A stretch of 64,000 nt of DNA from Saccharopolyspora kobensis (GCF_900108315.1 NZ_FNVB01000008.1:299547-363546); one strand, 5' to 3'. Shown: positions 41,398-49,337, numbered from the stretch's first letter. The notes: generated by a model not told the origin, from the letters alone. Numbers and translations: made by a program.

Positions 41398-42201
41398 GTG
41401 AAGAAGCTCGTCATCGCCCTCGTGATCGTCGCGGGTCTGCTGGTGGGCGCCGACTTCGGCGGTGCTGCCATCGCCGAGTACCAGGTGTCGAAGAAGGTCG
41501 CCGAGCAGCTGCAGCTGCGCGAGAACCCCGAGGTGCGGATCAACGGCTTCCCGTTCCTCACCCAGGTGATCGCCGGGAACTACCGGGACGTGCAGCTGGT
41601 GGCCAACGCGGTGCCGGTGGGCCCGTTCAACGAGGTCGGCATCGAGGCCGACCTGCACGGGGCGCAGGTGTCCACCTCCGAGCTGATCGCGGGCACCGCC
41701 GACCGCCTCGTCGTCGACGAGCTCGTCGGCCGGGTGAAGCTGCGGGCCTCCGACGTGGCGCGGCTGATCGGCATCCAGGACCTCACCGTCAACCCGGCCG
41801 CCAAGGACGCGCTGGCCGACGACGACGGCAACATCAGCGCGGCCGACGAGCAGCTCTCGGCGGGCACCGACCGCACCAAGGCGGTGGTGCAGCTCGACGG
41901 CACCGTGAACATCGCGGGCTCGGACAACAAGGTGCGGGTGATCGCGGTGCTGTCGCTGGTCAACAGCAAGATGCAGATCGAGCCGCGGAAGCTGGACCTG
42001 AACAACAGCACCTTCGGCGCCATCGAACTCCCGTCGATCTTCGAGAAGTCGGTGCTCAAGCAGTTCAGCACCACGCTCGACCCGGGCATGCTGCCGTTCG
42101 AGGTCAAGCCCACCGCGGTGCGCGCCGAGCGCGGCGCGCTGGTCGTCGAGGGCGTCGCGGACAACGTCACGATCAGCGCCGGCGGGGTGACCACCGGGTG
42201 A
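41398..42201 (+). CDS. lmeA: DUF2993 (LmeA-like) secreted/membrane-anchored lipid-binding protein
   Basis: A 267-residue protein from the GTG at 41398. An N-terminal signal anchor (KKLVIALVIVAGLLVGADFG) precedes the DUF2993 domain. This starts with the typical INGFPFLTQVIAGNYRDVQL and ends KPTAVRAERGALVVEGVADN. Mycobacterial LmeA, encoded at the same place next to glnR, binds phosphoinositide lipids and is needed for lipomannan elongation. The next gene starts inside its stop (4-bp overlap). Confidence 0.85.
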   Translation: MKKLVIALVIVAGLLVGADFGGAAIAEYQVSKKVAEQLQLRENPEVRINGFPFLTQVIAGNYRDVQLVANAVPVGPFNEVGIEADLHGAQVSTSELIAGTADRLVVDELVGRVKLRASDVARLIGIQDLTVNPAAKDALADDDGNISAADEQLSAGTDRTKAVVQLDGTVNIAGSDNKVRVIAVLSLVNSKMQIEPRKLDLNNSTFGAIELPSIFEKSVLKQFSTTLDPGMLPFEVKPTAVRAERGALVVEGVADNVTISAGGVTTG

Positions 42202-42632
42202 GCGCGGGCGTCTGGGCGCTGCTGATCGCCGTGGCCGCGGCGCTGCTGGGCGGCGCGGTGTGGAAGGCCGGGCAGGGCAAGGCCCGCGAGCGGAATGGTG
42301 GCCAGAACATGACCGAACTCCTCCCCGACGCCCTCAAGCAGCGCCTCGCCGACGGTCCCGACGCGAAGGTCACGCTGCTGCAGCTGTCGACGACCTTCTG
42401 CGCGCCGTGCCGCCACACCCGCGTCCTGCTGGCCGACTTCGCCCAGCGCACCGGCGGCGTCCGCCACGTCGAGGTCGACCTCACCGACCACCCGGAGTGG
42501 TCCACGCCCCTGCGCGTGCACACCACGCCGACGACCCTCGTCCTGAACGCCGCGGGCGACGAGCTGTTCCGCATCAAGGGCGTCCCGCACCGCGACAACC
42601 TCGCCACCGCCCTCCAACCCCACCTCGCCTGA
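42198..42632 (+). CDS. Membrane-anchored thioredoxin-like protein
   Basis: A 144-residue protein from the GTG at 42198, which overlaps the lmeA stop. One N-terminal membrane segment (VWALLIAVAAALLGGAVW) is followed by a thioredoxin fold with the redox pair FCAPCRH (about residues 71-77) and the cis-Pro in HTTPTTLVLN. The redox domain's side of the membrane is uncertain. It lies just before the sulfur operon, as the thioredoxin gene thiX does in mycobacteria. Confidence 0.85.
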   Translation: MSAGVWALLIAVAAALLGGAVWKAGQGKARERNGGQNMTELLPDALKQRLADGPDAKVTLLQLSTTFCAPCRHTRVLLADFAQRTGGVRHVEVDLTDHPEWSTPLRVHTTPTTLVLNAAGDELFRIKGVPHRDNLATALQPHLA

Positions 42633-42698
42633 CCGGCCGCGCGTCCCACCCTGTGAACGTCCTTCCCGCCGATCGGTCCAGCCGGTAACCTCCGAGCC

Positions 42699-42773
42699 GT
42701 GCATGTACTGCTGACCCGAAGGCGCGCGGTCGATCTCTGCCGCGTGGGTAGCAGCCTGTGTTGCGGGCACTGA
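42699..42773 (+). CDS. Leaderless Cys-Cys leader peptide (putative cysteine attenuator)
   Basis: A 24-residue frame from a GTG at 42699, ending TGT TGC GGG CAC TGA. The peptide (MHVLLTRRRAVDLCRVGSSL then CCGH) matches the short leader peptides seen before sulfur-metabolism genes in actinobacteria, with Cys codons near the end. A -10-like TAACCT lies 7 bp before the GTG and there is no ribosome site, so translation is probably leaderless. It precedes the DUF4395-rhodanese-DUF1416 operon by 106 bp. Stalling on the Cys-Cys pair when cysteine is scarce would allow read-through into the operon. Confidence 0.78.
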   Translation: MHVLLTRRRAVDLCRVGSSLCCGH

Positions 42774-42879
42774 CCGGGCGGTAGTACGTCTTGCACCTCG
42801 CACGGCCGTGTCGTGACGCAGGTGCTCGTCCACACCGCCTGACGGACTCGGCAGCCGAAGTCCACAGTCAGGAGGTCCC

Positions 42880-43329
42880 ATGTCTGCCGGCACGCTCGAC
42901 CCGCGCGGCGTCCGCTTCACCGCCGCGATCACCAGCGCGATCCTCGCCCTCGGCCTGATCACCGCCAGCTGGCGGGTGATGGCCGCGCAGATGGTGCTGT
43001 TCGGTCTGTGCGCGTTCCTCGGCATGCGGCTCAACCCGTGGGGCTTCGTGTACCGGCAGGCGGTGCAACCGCGTCTCGCCCCGATCGACCAGGCCGAGCG
43101 CGAAGAACCGGCACCCGTCCGGTTCTCGCAGGGCATCGGGTTCGCGTTCGCCCTGGTGGCGACCATCGGCTACGCGGCCGGGTGGACCACCCTCGGCCTC
43201 GTCGCGAACGCGTTAGCGCTGGTCGCCGCACTGCTGAACGCGGTGTTCGGCTACTGCCTCGGCTGCCAGCTCTACCTCGTGCTCCGACGGTTGGCACCCG
43301 CCGGGGCGTCCGCTCCAGATCCCCGCTGA
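42880..43329 (+). CDS. DUF4395 membrane protein
   Basis: A 149-residue protein from the ATG at 42880 (AGGAGG upstream). It begins MSAGTLDPRGVRFTAAITSA and has four hydrophobic segments. Two cysteines lie in a C-terminal YCLGCQLYL motif, and LNPWGFVYRQAVQPRL is characteristic. DUF4395 proteins are often next to rhodaneses or thioredoxins and are thought to handle sulfur or thiol compounds. It is first of the operon behind the Cys leader peptide. Confidence 0.88.
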   Translation: MSAGTLDPRGVRFTAAITSAILALGLITASWRVMAAQMVLFGLCAFLGMRLNPWGFVYRQAVQPRLAPIDQAEREEPAPVRFSQGIGFAFALVATIGYAAGWTTLGLVANALALVAALLNAVFGYCLGCQLYLVLRRLAPAGASAPDPR

Positions 43330-43359
43330 ACCACCGAAGATCAACGAAGGAGTCGCTCG

Positions 43360-44208
43360 ATGAGCCGCGCAGAGGTCCTGGTTTCCACCGAGTGGGCCGA
43401 AGAGAACCTGAACACCGCCGGGATCGTCTTCGCCGAGGTCGACGAGGACACCACCGCCTACGACGGCGGCCACATCCCGGGTGCCATCAAGCTGGACTGG
43501 AAGAACGAGCTCCAGGACCACGTGCGCCGTGACTTCGTCGACCGCGAGGGCTTCCAGAAGCTGCTGTCCGCCAAGGGCATCAGCAACGACGACACGGTGA
43601 TCCTCTACGGCGGCAACAACAACTGGTTCGCCGCCTACGCCTACTGGTACTTCAAGCTCTACGGCCACGGCGACGTCAAGCTGCTCGACGGCGGCCGCAA
43701 GAAGTGGGAGCTCGACGGTCGCGAGCTCACCAAGGAGGAGCCGAACAAGCCCGCCACCACCTACCAGGCGCAGGAGCCGGACACCTCGATCCGCGCGTTC
43801 CGCGACGAGGTGGTCGACGCGATCGGCAACAAGAACCTGGTCGACGTGCGCTCGCCCGACGAGTTCGCCGGCAAGCTGCTCGCGCCCGCCCACCTGCCGC
43901 AGGAATCGGCGCAGCGCGCCGGGCACATCCCGTCGGCGATCAACGTCCCGTGGAGCAAGGCCGCGAACGAGGACGGCACCTTCAAGTCCGACGAGGAGCT
44001 GAAGGAGATCTACGCCGAGGCCGGGCTGGACACCGCGAAGGACACCATCGCCTACTGCCGCATCGGCGAGCGCTCCTCGCACACCTGGTTCGTCCTGCGC
44101 GAGCTGCTGGGCAACACCAACGTCAAGAACTACGACGGCTCCTGGACCGAGTACGGCTCGCTCGTGGGCGTCCCGATCGAGAACCCCACCGAAGCCGCCA
44201 AGAACTGA
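43360..44208 (+). CDS. Thiosulfate/3-mercaptopyruvate sulfurtransferase (tandem rhodanese)
   Basis: A 282-residue protein from the ATG at 43360. Two rhodanese domains are present. The N-terminal one is inactive-like (YDGGHIPGAIKLDW; no active-site Cys). The C-terminal one has the persulfide Cys in AYCRIGERSSHTWF. It transfers sulfane sulfur to thiols or cyanide. The mycobacterial counterpart in the same context is CysA2. It lies 30 bp after DUF4395. Confidence 0.92.
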   Translation: MSRAEVLVSTEWAEENLNTAGIVFAEVDEDTTAYDGGHIPGAIKLDWKNELQDHVRRDFVDREGFQKLLSAKGISNDDTVILYGGNNNWFAAYAYWYFKLYGHGDVKLLDGGRKKWELDGRELTKEEPNKPATTYQAQEPDTSIRAFRDEVVDAIGNKNLVDVRSPDEFAGKLLAPAHLPQESAQRAGHIPSAINVPWSKAANEDGTFKSDEELKEIYAEAGLDTAKDTIAYCRIGERSSHTWFVLRELLGNTNVKNYDGSWTEYGSLVGVPIENPTEAAKN

Positions 44209-44344
44209 ACACGCAGTTTCCAGTGGTTGCGTTGCGTGGCGGTGCCCGCAGCGGTGCAAGCGCCGAGGGTGTGAACGCCTGGCGGCGTTTCAAAACCAAA
44301 CCGAAACGCGAAGGTCTGAGGCAGGTCCTCGAACCGAAGGAGAG

Positions 44345-44653
44345 ATGAGCATGAGCAGCGGATGCGGAGCGCCGCAGCAGTCGGCGACGGCGGTGGCCGA
44401 GGACACCGACCAGGTCGTGGTGGCCGGGAAGGTGCGGGCCGGGGACCAGCCGGTCGGCGGAGCTTTCGTCCGCCTGCTGGACTCCTCCGGTGAGTTCACC
44501 GCGGAGGTCGTCTCCTCCCCGGAGGGCGACTTCCGCTTCTACGCCGCCCCCGGCGACTGGACGGTCCGGGCCCTGCACCGCGACGGCAAGGGCCAGTCCG
44601 CCGTCACCACGGCGGGCCCCGGCGTGCACGCGGTGGACATCGCGGTCGCCTGA
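44345..44653 (+). CDS. DUF1416 protein (SseC-like)
   Basis: A 102-residue protein from the ATG at 44345. The N-terminus has a SSGCGAPQQS motif with one cysteine. The remainder is a transthyretin-like beta sandwich (VAGKVRAGDQPVGGAFVRLL, DGDFRF-like PEGDFRFYAAPGDWTVRALH). DUF1416 proteins regularly follow a CysA2-type sulfurtransferase and may accept its sulfur. It is the last gene of the operon, followed by a strong hairpin. Confidence 0.88.
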   Translation: MSMSSGCGAPQQSATAVAEDTDQVVVAGKVRAGDQPVGGAFVRLLDSSGEFTAEVVSSPEGDFRFYAAPGDWTVRALHRDGKGQSAVTTAGPGVHAVDIAVA

Positions 44654-44668
44654 TCTGTTCGAGGTGGA

Positions 44669-44700
44669 GGGCACCTCCGGGCCGCGGCTCGGAGGTGCCC
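44669..44700 (+). terminator. Terminator hairpin of the sulfur operon
   Basis: GGGCACCTCCG and CGGAGGTGCCC form an 11-bp stem around GGCCGCGGCT, 15 bp after the DUF1416 stop, followed by TTCAT. It also lies just before the stop of the convergent methyltransferase gene. Confidence 0.8.
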
Positions 44701-44712
44701 TTCATCGTCTGA

Positions 44713-45459
44713 TCAGCGGGTCTTCTTGGAGCGGAGCAGGGCGAAGGCGCGTTCGTCGCGGTCCTGGGCGCTCGGGTTGGAGTCCTGCGTGCAGCCGACC
44801 GTGGTGAAGTCCACGACCTCCCAGCCGGCGCGGTCGAACAGCCGGCGCAGCCCCGCCTCGCTGAAGATCCAGAAGTTGGTCGCGTCGTTGTTCGCCTCGG
44901 TCGGGTCCAGCAGGTAGGCCACCGGCTGCTGCTGGATGCGGGTGCCGTCCGGGGTGAGCTGCGCGATCCGGGTCGAGACGAAGCAGAGGTCGGCGCGCTC
45001 GGCCAGCCGCTCCAGCACGAAGAACGGGTTCTTCAGGTGGTAGAGCAGCCCGAGGAAGAACACCGCGCCGTAGTGCTCGGCGGGCAGCTCGAACTGGGCG
45101 TCCAGGTCGATCTCGTGCACCTGGACCTTCGAGTCCAGCTCCGCCACCAGCCGCCGCGCGCCGCGCAGGCCGTTGAAGTTGGTCGGTGCGTTGTCGATCA
45201 CGTCGACCTGGCAGCCCAGCTCGGCCTCCAGGAAGAACCCGAAGTCGCCGTCGGCGGCGCCGATGTCGGCGATCCTGGTGCCCGCGATCCGGTCGAACAC
45301 CTGCCGCTGCGGCCCGCTGAGCAGCGCATCCAGGTGGAAGATGTTGGCCATCGTGTCGTACGGGTACCAGCCGAAGTCGCTGGGCGCGATCTCGTCCTTG
45401 CGCGCCAGCAGGTCCTCGCGGAAGGCCAGCGCCCGCTCGCGCAACGTCTCGAAGTCCAT
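44713..45459 (-). CDS. Class I SAM-dependent methyltransferase (CmoB/DUF1698-like)
   Basis: A 248-residue protein from the ATG at 45459 (MDFETLRERALAFREDLLAR). The SAM site is ADIGAADGDFGFFLEAELG, followed by the acidic loop VDVIDNAPTNFNGL. The motif AVFFLGLLYHLKNPFFVLER resembles the tRNA-uridine methyltransferase CmoB family. The substrate is unknown. It is divergent from the small membrane-protein gene. Confidence 0.82.
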   Translation of the reverse strand: MDFETLRERALAFREDLLARKDEIAPSDFGWYPYDTMANIFHLDALLSGPQRQVFDRIAGTRIADIGAADGDFGFFLEAELGCQVDVIDNAPTNFNGLRGARRLVAELDSKVQVHEIDLDAQFELPAEHYGAVFFLGLLYHLKNPFFVLERLAERADLCFVSTRIAQLTPDGTRIQQQPVAYLLDPTEANNDATNFWIFSEAGLRRLFDRAGWEVVDFTTVGCTQDSNPSAQDRDERAFALLRSKKTR

Positions 45460-45545
45460 GTGATTCCCGTCCGGGCCGTGGGTGCCCGCCAGATCATGCC
45501 CGACGCCACACCCCGCCGGGCTCACTCGGTGGTTATTCTTTGCCC

Positions 45546-45656
45546 GTGGAACTTATCGACTTCCTGCACTACGGCCTCGTCACCCTCGTCGGCCTCGCCG
45601 CCGTGGCCACCATCTGGTTCGGCGCCTACGTGGTGTACCGCCTGTACAGCGACTGA
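45546..45656 (+). CDS. 36-residue single-span membrane protein
   Basis: A GTG at 45546 opens a frame encoding MELIDFLHYGLVTLVGLAAV followed by ATIWFGAYVVYRLYSD. It has one membrane helix with charged ends. A -10-like TTATTCT lies 6 bp before the GTG and no ribosome site is present, so it would be leaderless. The composition is convincing for a real small protein. The function is unknown. The nitrobindin-like gene follows 27 bp on. Confidence 0.6.
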   Translation: MELIDFLHYGLVTLVGLAAVATIWFGAYVVYRLYSD

Positions 45657-45683
45657 TCCGGGACAACCGGTAGCCTTCCCACC

Positions 45684-46325
45684 GTGACTGCAACGCCCAA
45701 CGAACCGCAGCGCGGCAGCGGTGACGCCGCAGTCGCCGCAGCTGCCGAGCGCGCCAAGCTCACCGCGCACCGCAACGTGCCGGAGTTCGAGGACCTGCCC
45801 GGCCCTGGCGACACGGCCAACCTGCGCCTCGGCCCGTCGCTGAACGACGCGTGCCTGGCGCTGCTGCCGATGGTCGGCGTGTGGCGCGGTGAGGGCGAGG
45901 CCGCGCACCCGTCGCTGGAGGAGACCTACCGGTTCGTCCAGCAGGTCACGATCTCGCACGACGGCCGGCCGTTCCTGGCCTACGAGAGCCGCGCGTGGCG
46001 GCTCGACGGGGAGGGCGGCGAGGTCGTCGGCCCCGCGTTCCGCGAGACCGGGTTCTTCCGCCCGCAGCCGGACGACACCATCGAGCTGCTGATCCTGCAC
46101 GAGACAGGCGTCGCCGAGATGTTCTTCGGCCAGCCGACGGCCCAGACCACCTGGCAGTTCGGCACCGACGCGGTCCTGCGCACCCCGTCCAGCGAGGACG
46201 TCACGGCGGCCAGCCGGCTCTACGGCGTGGTCGACGGCTCGCTGGCCTACGTCGAGGAGCGCGCGACCTCCGAGCACGAGCTCCAGCCGCGCCTGTCCGC
46301 CAAGCTGGACCGCGTCGTCGGCTGA
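45684..46325 (+). CDS. Nitrobindin-like heme-binding protein (DUF1794/FABP family)
   Basis: A 213-residue protein from the GTG at 45684. TAGCCT lies a few bp upstream, so it is probably leaderless. After a ~50-residue N-terminal extension comes the ten-strand barrel with the GxWxGxG signature (VGVWRGEGEA) and the C-terminal pattern SEHELQPRLSAKLDRVV, which supplies the candidate heme His. Nitrobindins bind ferric heme and detoxify peroxynitrite. The counterpart in the mycobacterial block is Rv0813c. Confidence 0.85.
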   Translation: MTATPNEPQRGSGDAAVAAAAERAKLTAHRNVPEFEDLPGPGDTANLRLGPSLNDACLALLPMVGVWRGEGEAAHPSLEETYRFVQQVTISHDGRPFLAYESRAWRLDGEGGEVVGPAFRETGFFRPQPDDTIELLILHETGVAEMFFGQPTAQTTWQFGTDAVLRTPSSEDVTAASRLYGVVDGSLAYVEERATSEHELQPRLSAKLDRVVG

Positions 46326-46367
46326 TCAGGAACTTTTTCGTGGTCGTTCTGCTCGGGTGGTCGCCCA

Positions 46368-46465
46368 GCGGAACCTGAGTGCTTCCCCGGACCGCGGGTG
46401 CCCCTCCTGTATGCCCGATGCACGGCGGAGGGGCCGTCCTCGCCAGGAAACCACTCAGAACCCGC
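46368..46465 (-). repeat. Dispersed structured repeat, family D copy 3
   Basis: On the minus strand: outer arm TGAGTGGTTTCCTGG pairs with CCGGGGAAGCACTCA. The inner arms CCCCTCC/GGAGGGG are perfect, and an apical GTGC/GCAT pair surrounds the conserved ATCGG. It lies downstream of the leftward membrane-protein gene (46530-47114) in the sense direction. Confidence 0.85.
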
Positions 46466-46529
46466 CAGCGGTCACCCCGAGCGGCTGCCGACGCTTGCAC
46501 GAGCGCGGACGGCTACACCCACAGCGCTT

Positions 46530-47114
46530 TCACGAGGCACGAGCGTGGTGCTGCTCGCGGAGCAGCACCACCACGAGCCCCAGCAGTCCGAGCCCGGCGG
46601 CGAATCCCACGACCAGCGGCGTCGTGCCGACGTCCGGGATGAACACCTCCTGCTCGGACACGAACAGCTTCCAGCCCTCGCGCCCCGCCTCCGAGGCCAC
46701 GTTCGCCGTCTCCGGAACCGCGTAGTGGGTCAGCTCGGCGCCGGTGCCGCGCCGCACGCCGCGCACTCCCATCTCCGCGCCGGCGAAGACCAGCGCGGAC
46801 ACCGCGACGATGGCCAGTCGCGGTGCCCACCTCGACGTCAGCAGCGCGGCCACCACGCACCCGAGGCTCAGCACCGACAGCGCGGTGATCCACGCGTCCT
46901 GGTGCCAGGGCAGCTCGACCAGCGGGCGCTCATCGGAGACCACGCAGGATTCCCAGGTCAGCTGCCCGGTCATGCCCGGGTTGCCGAGTCCCCCGCCGCA
47001 GCCGGTCAGCACCATGGCCAGCTGCCACGCCCATGCCGCGCTCACCAACAGCAGTCCGGCCACGACCGGGCCGCCGACGATCCACCGGTGCGCAGGTCTG
47101 CGCAATTCCGCCAC
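46530..47114 (-). CDS. Four-span membrane protein of unknown function
   Basis: A 194-residue protein from the GTG at 47114. Hydrophobic segments lie near residues 12-35, 75-93, 98-115 and 165-185. The loop between the first and second contains two cysteines (LTGCGGG, WESCVVSD), suggesting an external disulfide. No family is recognised. It is convergent with the nitrobindin-like gene across repeat D copy 3 and divergent from the DinB gene. Confidence 0.7.
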   Translation of the reverse strand: MAELRRPAHRWIVGGPVVAGLLLVSAAWAWQLAMVLTGCGGGLGNPGMTGQLTWESCVVSDERPLVELPWHQDAWITALSVLSLGCVVAALLTSRWAPRLAIVAVSALVFAGAEMGVRGVRRGTGAELTHYAVPETANVASEAGREGWKLFVSEQEVFIPDVGTTPLVVGFAAGLGLLGLVVVLLREQHHARAS

Positions 47115-47234
47115 CTCCTCATGGCCCCCGGTACGAGGGACGCACCGGACGCGGTTCGGGTTGCGCGCAGGCGCTGTGGTTGTCAGACCCGGCCACTAGC
47201 TTCATCGGCAACGACGACGAAAGAGGCGGGCACG

Positions 47235-47741
47235 ATGACCACCACCGGCGAGCGCGCGGACATCCTGGAACTGCTGCGGGCGCACCGCGGTTTCCTCCGG
47301 CACACGGTGCAGAACCTGAGCGAGGAGCAGGCCCGCTCGCGGCCGACCAAGAGCGAGCTCTGCCTCGGCGGGCTGATCAAGCACGTCACCGCGGTCGAGC
47401 GGAACTGGGCGGACTTCATCCGCAACGGCCGCAAGTTCGACGCCTACGACGAGGCCGCCTTCGCCGAGCAGGCGGCGACGTTCCGGATGACCGACGAGGA
47501 CACGCTGGAAGCGCTGCTGGCCGACTACGACGAGGTCGCGCGGAACACCGACGAGATCGTCGAGACCCTCCCCGACCTCGACCTCGCCCACCAGCTCCCG
47601 GAAGCGCCGTGGGACGCGGAGAAGGGCAAGCGCTGGACGGTGCGCCGGGTGCTGCTGCACATCGCCGCCGAGACCGCCCAGCACGCCGGTCACGCGGACA
47701 TCATCCGCGAGACCATCGACGGCCAGAAGACCATGGGCTGA
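47235..47741 (+). CDS. DinB/DUF664-family protein
   Basis: A 168-residue protein from the ATG at 47235. The four-helix DinB fold is marked by LLRAHRGFLRHTVQNLSEEQ, the metal-type His in GGLIKHVTAVERNW and the C-terminal VLLHIAAETAQHAGHADIIR, which ends with the usual HAGHADIIRE. Relatives include mycothiol-dependent enzymes and thiol transferases. A mycothiol-linked role is possible because mshD is in the window. Confidence 0.88.
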   Translation: MTTTGERADILELLRAHRGFLRHTVQNLSEEQARSRPTKSELCLGGLIKHVTAVERNWADFIRNGRKFDAYDEAAFAEQAATFRMTDEDTLEALLADYDEVARNTDEIVETLPDLDLAHQLPEAPWDAEKGKRWTVRRVLLHIAAETAQHAGHADIIRETIDGQKTMG

Positions 47742-47784
47742 CCTACCGCTCCAGGCACGCCGACGTTCCGACCCACCGATACCA

Positions 47785-47834
47785 CCCGCAAGTTCAATTG
47801 AAATCGACGCCGAGATTTCAATTGAACTTGCGGG
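47785..47834. terminator. AT-rich hairpin family A, copy 7 (composite 3, left)
   Basis: A perfect 21-bp inverted repeat, left arm beginning CCCGCAAGTTCAATTGAAAT, with an 8-nt loop. It starts the third A-B-A composite, between the convergent DinB and PabC-like genes. Confidence 0.8.
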
Positions 47835-47837
47835 CCA

Positions 47838-47869
47838 CGTCGGTGTGTCGGGTGCCCGACACACCGACG
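47838..47869. repeat. GC-rich hairpin family B, copy 3
   Basis: CGTCGGTGTGTCGGG, TG and CCCGACACACCGACG form a perfect 15-bp stem, nearly identical to the copy at 17052-17085. Confidence 0.9.
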
Positions 47870-47887
47870 GTGCGTCGGGTTCCACGC

Positions 47888-47927
47888 GATTTCAATGGAA
47901 ATCGACCCGCTGATTTCCATTGAAATC
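47888..47927. terminator. AT-rich hairpin family A, copy 8 (composite 3, right)
   Basis: GATTTCAATGGAAATC and GATTTCCATTGAAATC are exact reverse complements around 8 nt. It ends 10 bp before the stop of the leftward PabC-like gene. Confidence 0.8.
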
Positions 47928-47937
47928 TCCTCTGAGA

Positions 47938-48786
47938 TCAGTAGTTGGACTCGTAGAGCCGGGAGATCTCCGCGTGCAGCTCGGGGTCGGCCTTGATCGC
48001 CGTACCGTCGATGGTGTGCACCTGGGTCACCAGGCGGACGCTGGAGCACATCCAGACGCCGTCCGCCTCGAACAGCGCCGAGACCGGGAACGCCGAGACC
48101 TCGGTCCGCCAGCCCGCCTGCTCGGCGGCGCGGAACAGCGCGCCCTGCGTGGTGCCCTGGAGGATGCCGGAGCTCGGCGGGGTGGTCACCAGGGTGCGGC
48201 CGCGGGCGATCACCACCGTGGAGGTCGGGCCCTCCAGCACCGAGTCGTCCGTCGCGGTGAAGATGACCTCCTGCGCGCCGCGCGACTCCGCCTCCCGCAG
48301 CGCGGCCATGTTCACCGCGTACGACAGCGTCTTCGCCGACAGCAGCAACCAGGGCGCGCGGTCCATCAGATCCGGCGCGAAGCCGCGCTCCAGCGTCACG
48401 GCCGCGACGCCGTCGCGGCGCTTGCGCCGGGTGTCCTCGCCGATCTGCATGCCCATCGCGAAGCCGTGCGGGGTGCCGTCGCCCTCGTCGAGCCCGCGGG
48501 TGCACACCAGCTTCAGCGCCATCTCCGGCTCGGTGTCCCACGGCCAGCTGTCGATCACCGCCTGCGCCGCCCGCTCCCACGCGGCGCGCTCGGGCAGCCG
48601 CATCTGCATCAGCCGGGCGGACCGCTCCAGCCGGTCCAGGTGCGGGCCGAGCTCCCGCGGCTGCCGACCGGCGACGAGGACCGTCTCGAAGATCCCGTCG
48701 CCGCGCATCACCCCCAGGTCGTCGGCGCGGAACAGCGGAGCCTCGGGGTCGACGATCGTCCCGTCCAAAAGAGCCAGTACGCGCAT
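47938..48786 (-). CDS. Class IV aminotransferase, aminodeoxychorismate lyase-like (PabC)
   Basis: A 282-residue protein from the ATG at 48786 (MRVLALLDGTIVDPEAPLFR). The PLP lysine lies in LLSAKTLSYAVN, and EVIFTATDDSVLEGPTSTVV and GILQGTTQGALF are fold-type IV signatures. It could release p-aminobenzoate from aminodeoxychorismate for folate, or act on branched-chain or D-amino acids. The mycobacterial counterpart at this place, Rv0812, is annotated likewise. It is divergent from the Fur gene. Confidence 0.85.
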   Translation of the reverse strand: MRVLALLDGTIVDPEAPLFRADDLGVMRGDGIFETVLVAGRQPRELGPHLDRLERSARLMQMRLPERAAWERAAQAVIDSWPWDTEPEMALKLVCTRGLDEGDGTPHGFAMGMQIGEDTRRKRRDGVAAVTLERGFAPDLMDRAPWLLLSAKTLSYAVNMAALREAESRGAQEVIFTATDDSVLEGPTSTVVIARGRTLVTTPPSSGILQGTTQGALFRAAEQAGWRTEVSAFPVSALFEADGVWMCSSVRLVTQVHTIDGTAIKADPELHAEISRLYESNY

Positions 48787-48908
48787 GCCGGAAGCGTAGA
48801 ACCTCGGGTGCCCGGATCCGGGCCGGGTCGCGCGCGCGTCCGGTGGTCGGCGCAGCGGAGTTACGATCGGAAGTGCCGACCGGAGCGCGCCGAGCACAGG
48901 AGCGGGCA

Positions 48909-49337
48909 TTGAGCGACCAGGGATCGCTGCGCAGCACCTTGCACCAACGTGGCATGCGGATGACACCGCAGCGCCAGCTCGTGCTGGACGCCGTGCGCGA
49001 GCTGGGCCACGCGACGCCGGAGCAGGTCTGCCGCAAGGTGCAGGGCACCGCCTCCACGGTCAACATCACCACCGTCTACCGCGCGCTGGACCTGCTGGAG
49101 GAGCTCGGGCTGGTGCGGCACACGCACCTCGGGCACGGCGCGCCCACCTACTCCGTCGAGGAGCACGAGCACGTCCACCTCGCCTGCCACCGCTGCGGCG
49201 AGATCGACGAGGTGCCGACCGAGACGCTCGACGCGCTGGCCGAGCAGCTCCGCCGCGAGCGCGGCTTCGAACTGGACGCGACCCACCTCGCGCTGTCCGG
49301 CGTGTGCCGGAGCTGCCGCGCGACCGAGGTGGATTGA
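48909..49337 (+). CDS. Fur-family transcriptional regulator
   Basis: A 142-residue protein. The TTG at 48909 is chosen because AGGAG lies 6 nt upstream. The winged helix (MRMTPQRQLVLDAVRELGHA, VNITTVYRALDLLEELGLVR) is followed by the metal/dimer domain (EEHEHVHLACHRCGEIDEV) and a second CxxC (CRSC) for structural zinc. Whether it senses iron, zinc or peroxide cannot be told from sequence alone. Confidence 0.9.
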   Translation: MSDQGSLRSTLHQRGMRMTPQRQLVLDAVRELGHATPEQVCRKVQGTASTVNITTVYRALDLLEELGLVRHTHLGHGAPTYSVEEHEHVHLACHRCGEIDEVPTETLDALAEQLRRERGFELDATHLALSGVCRSCRATEVD

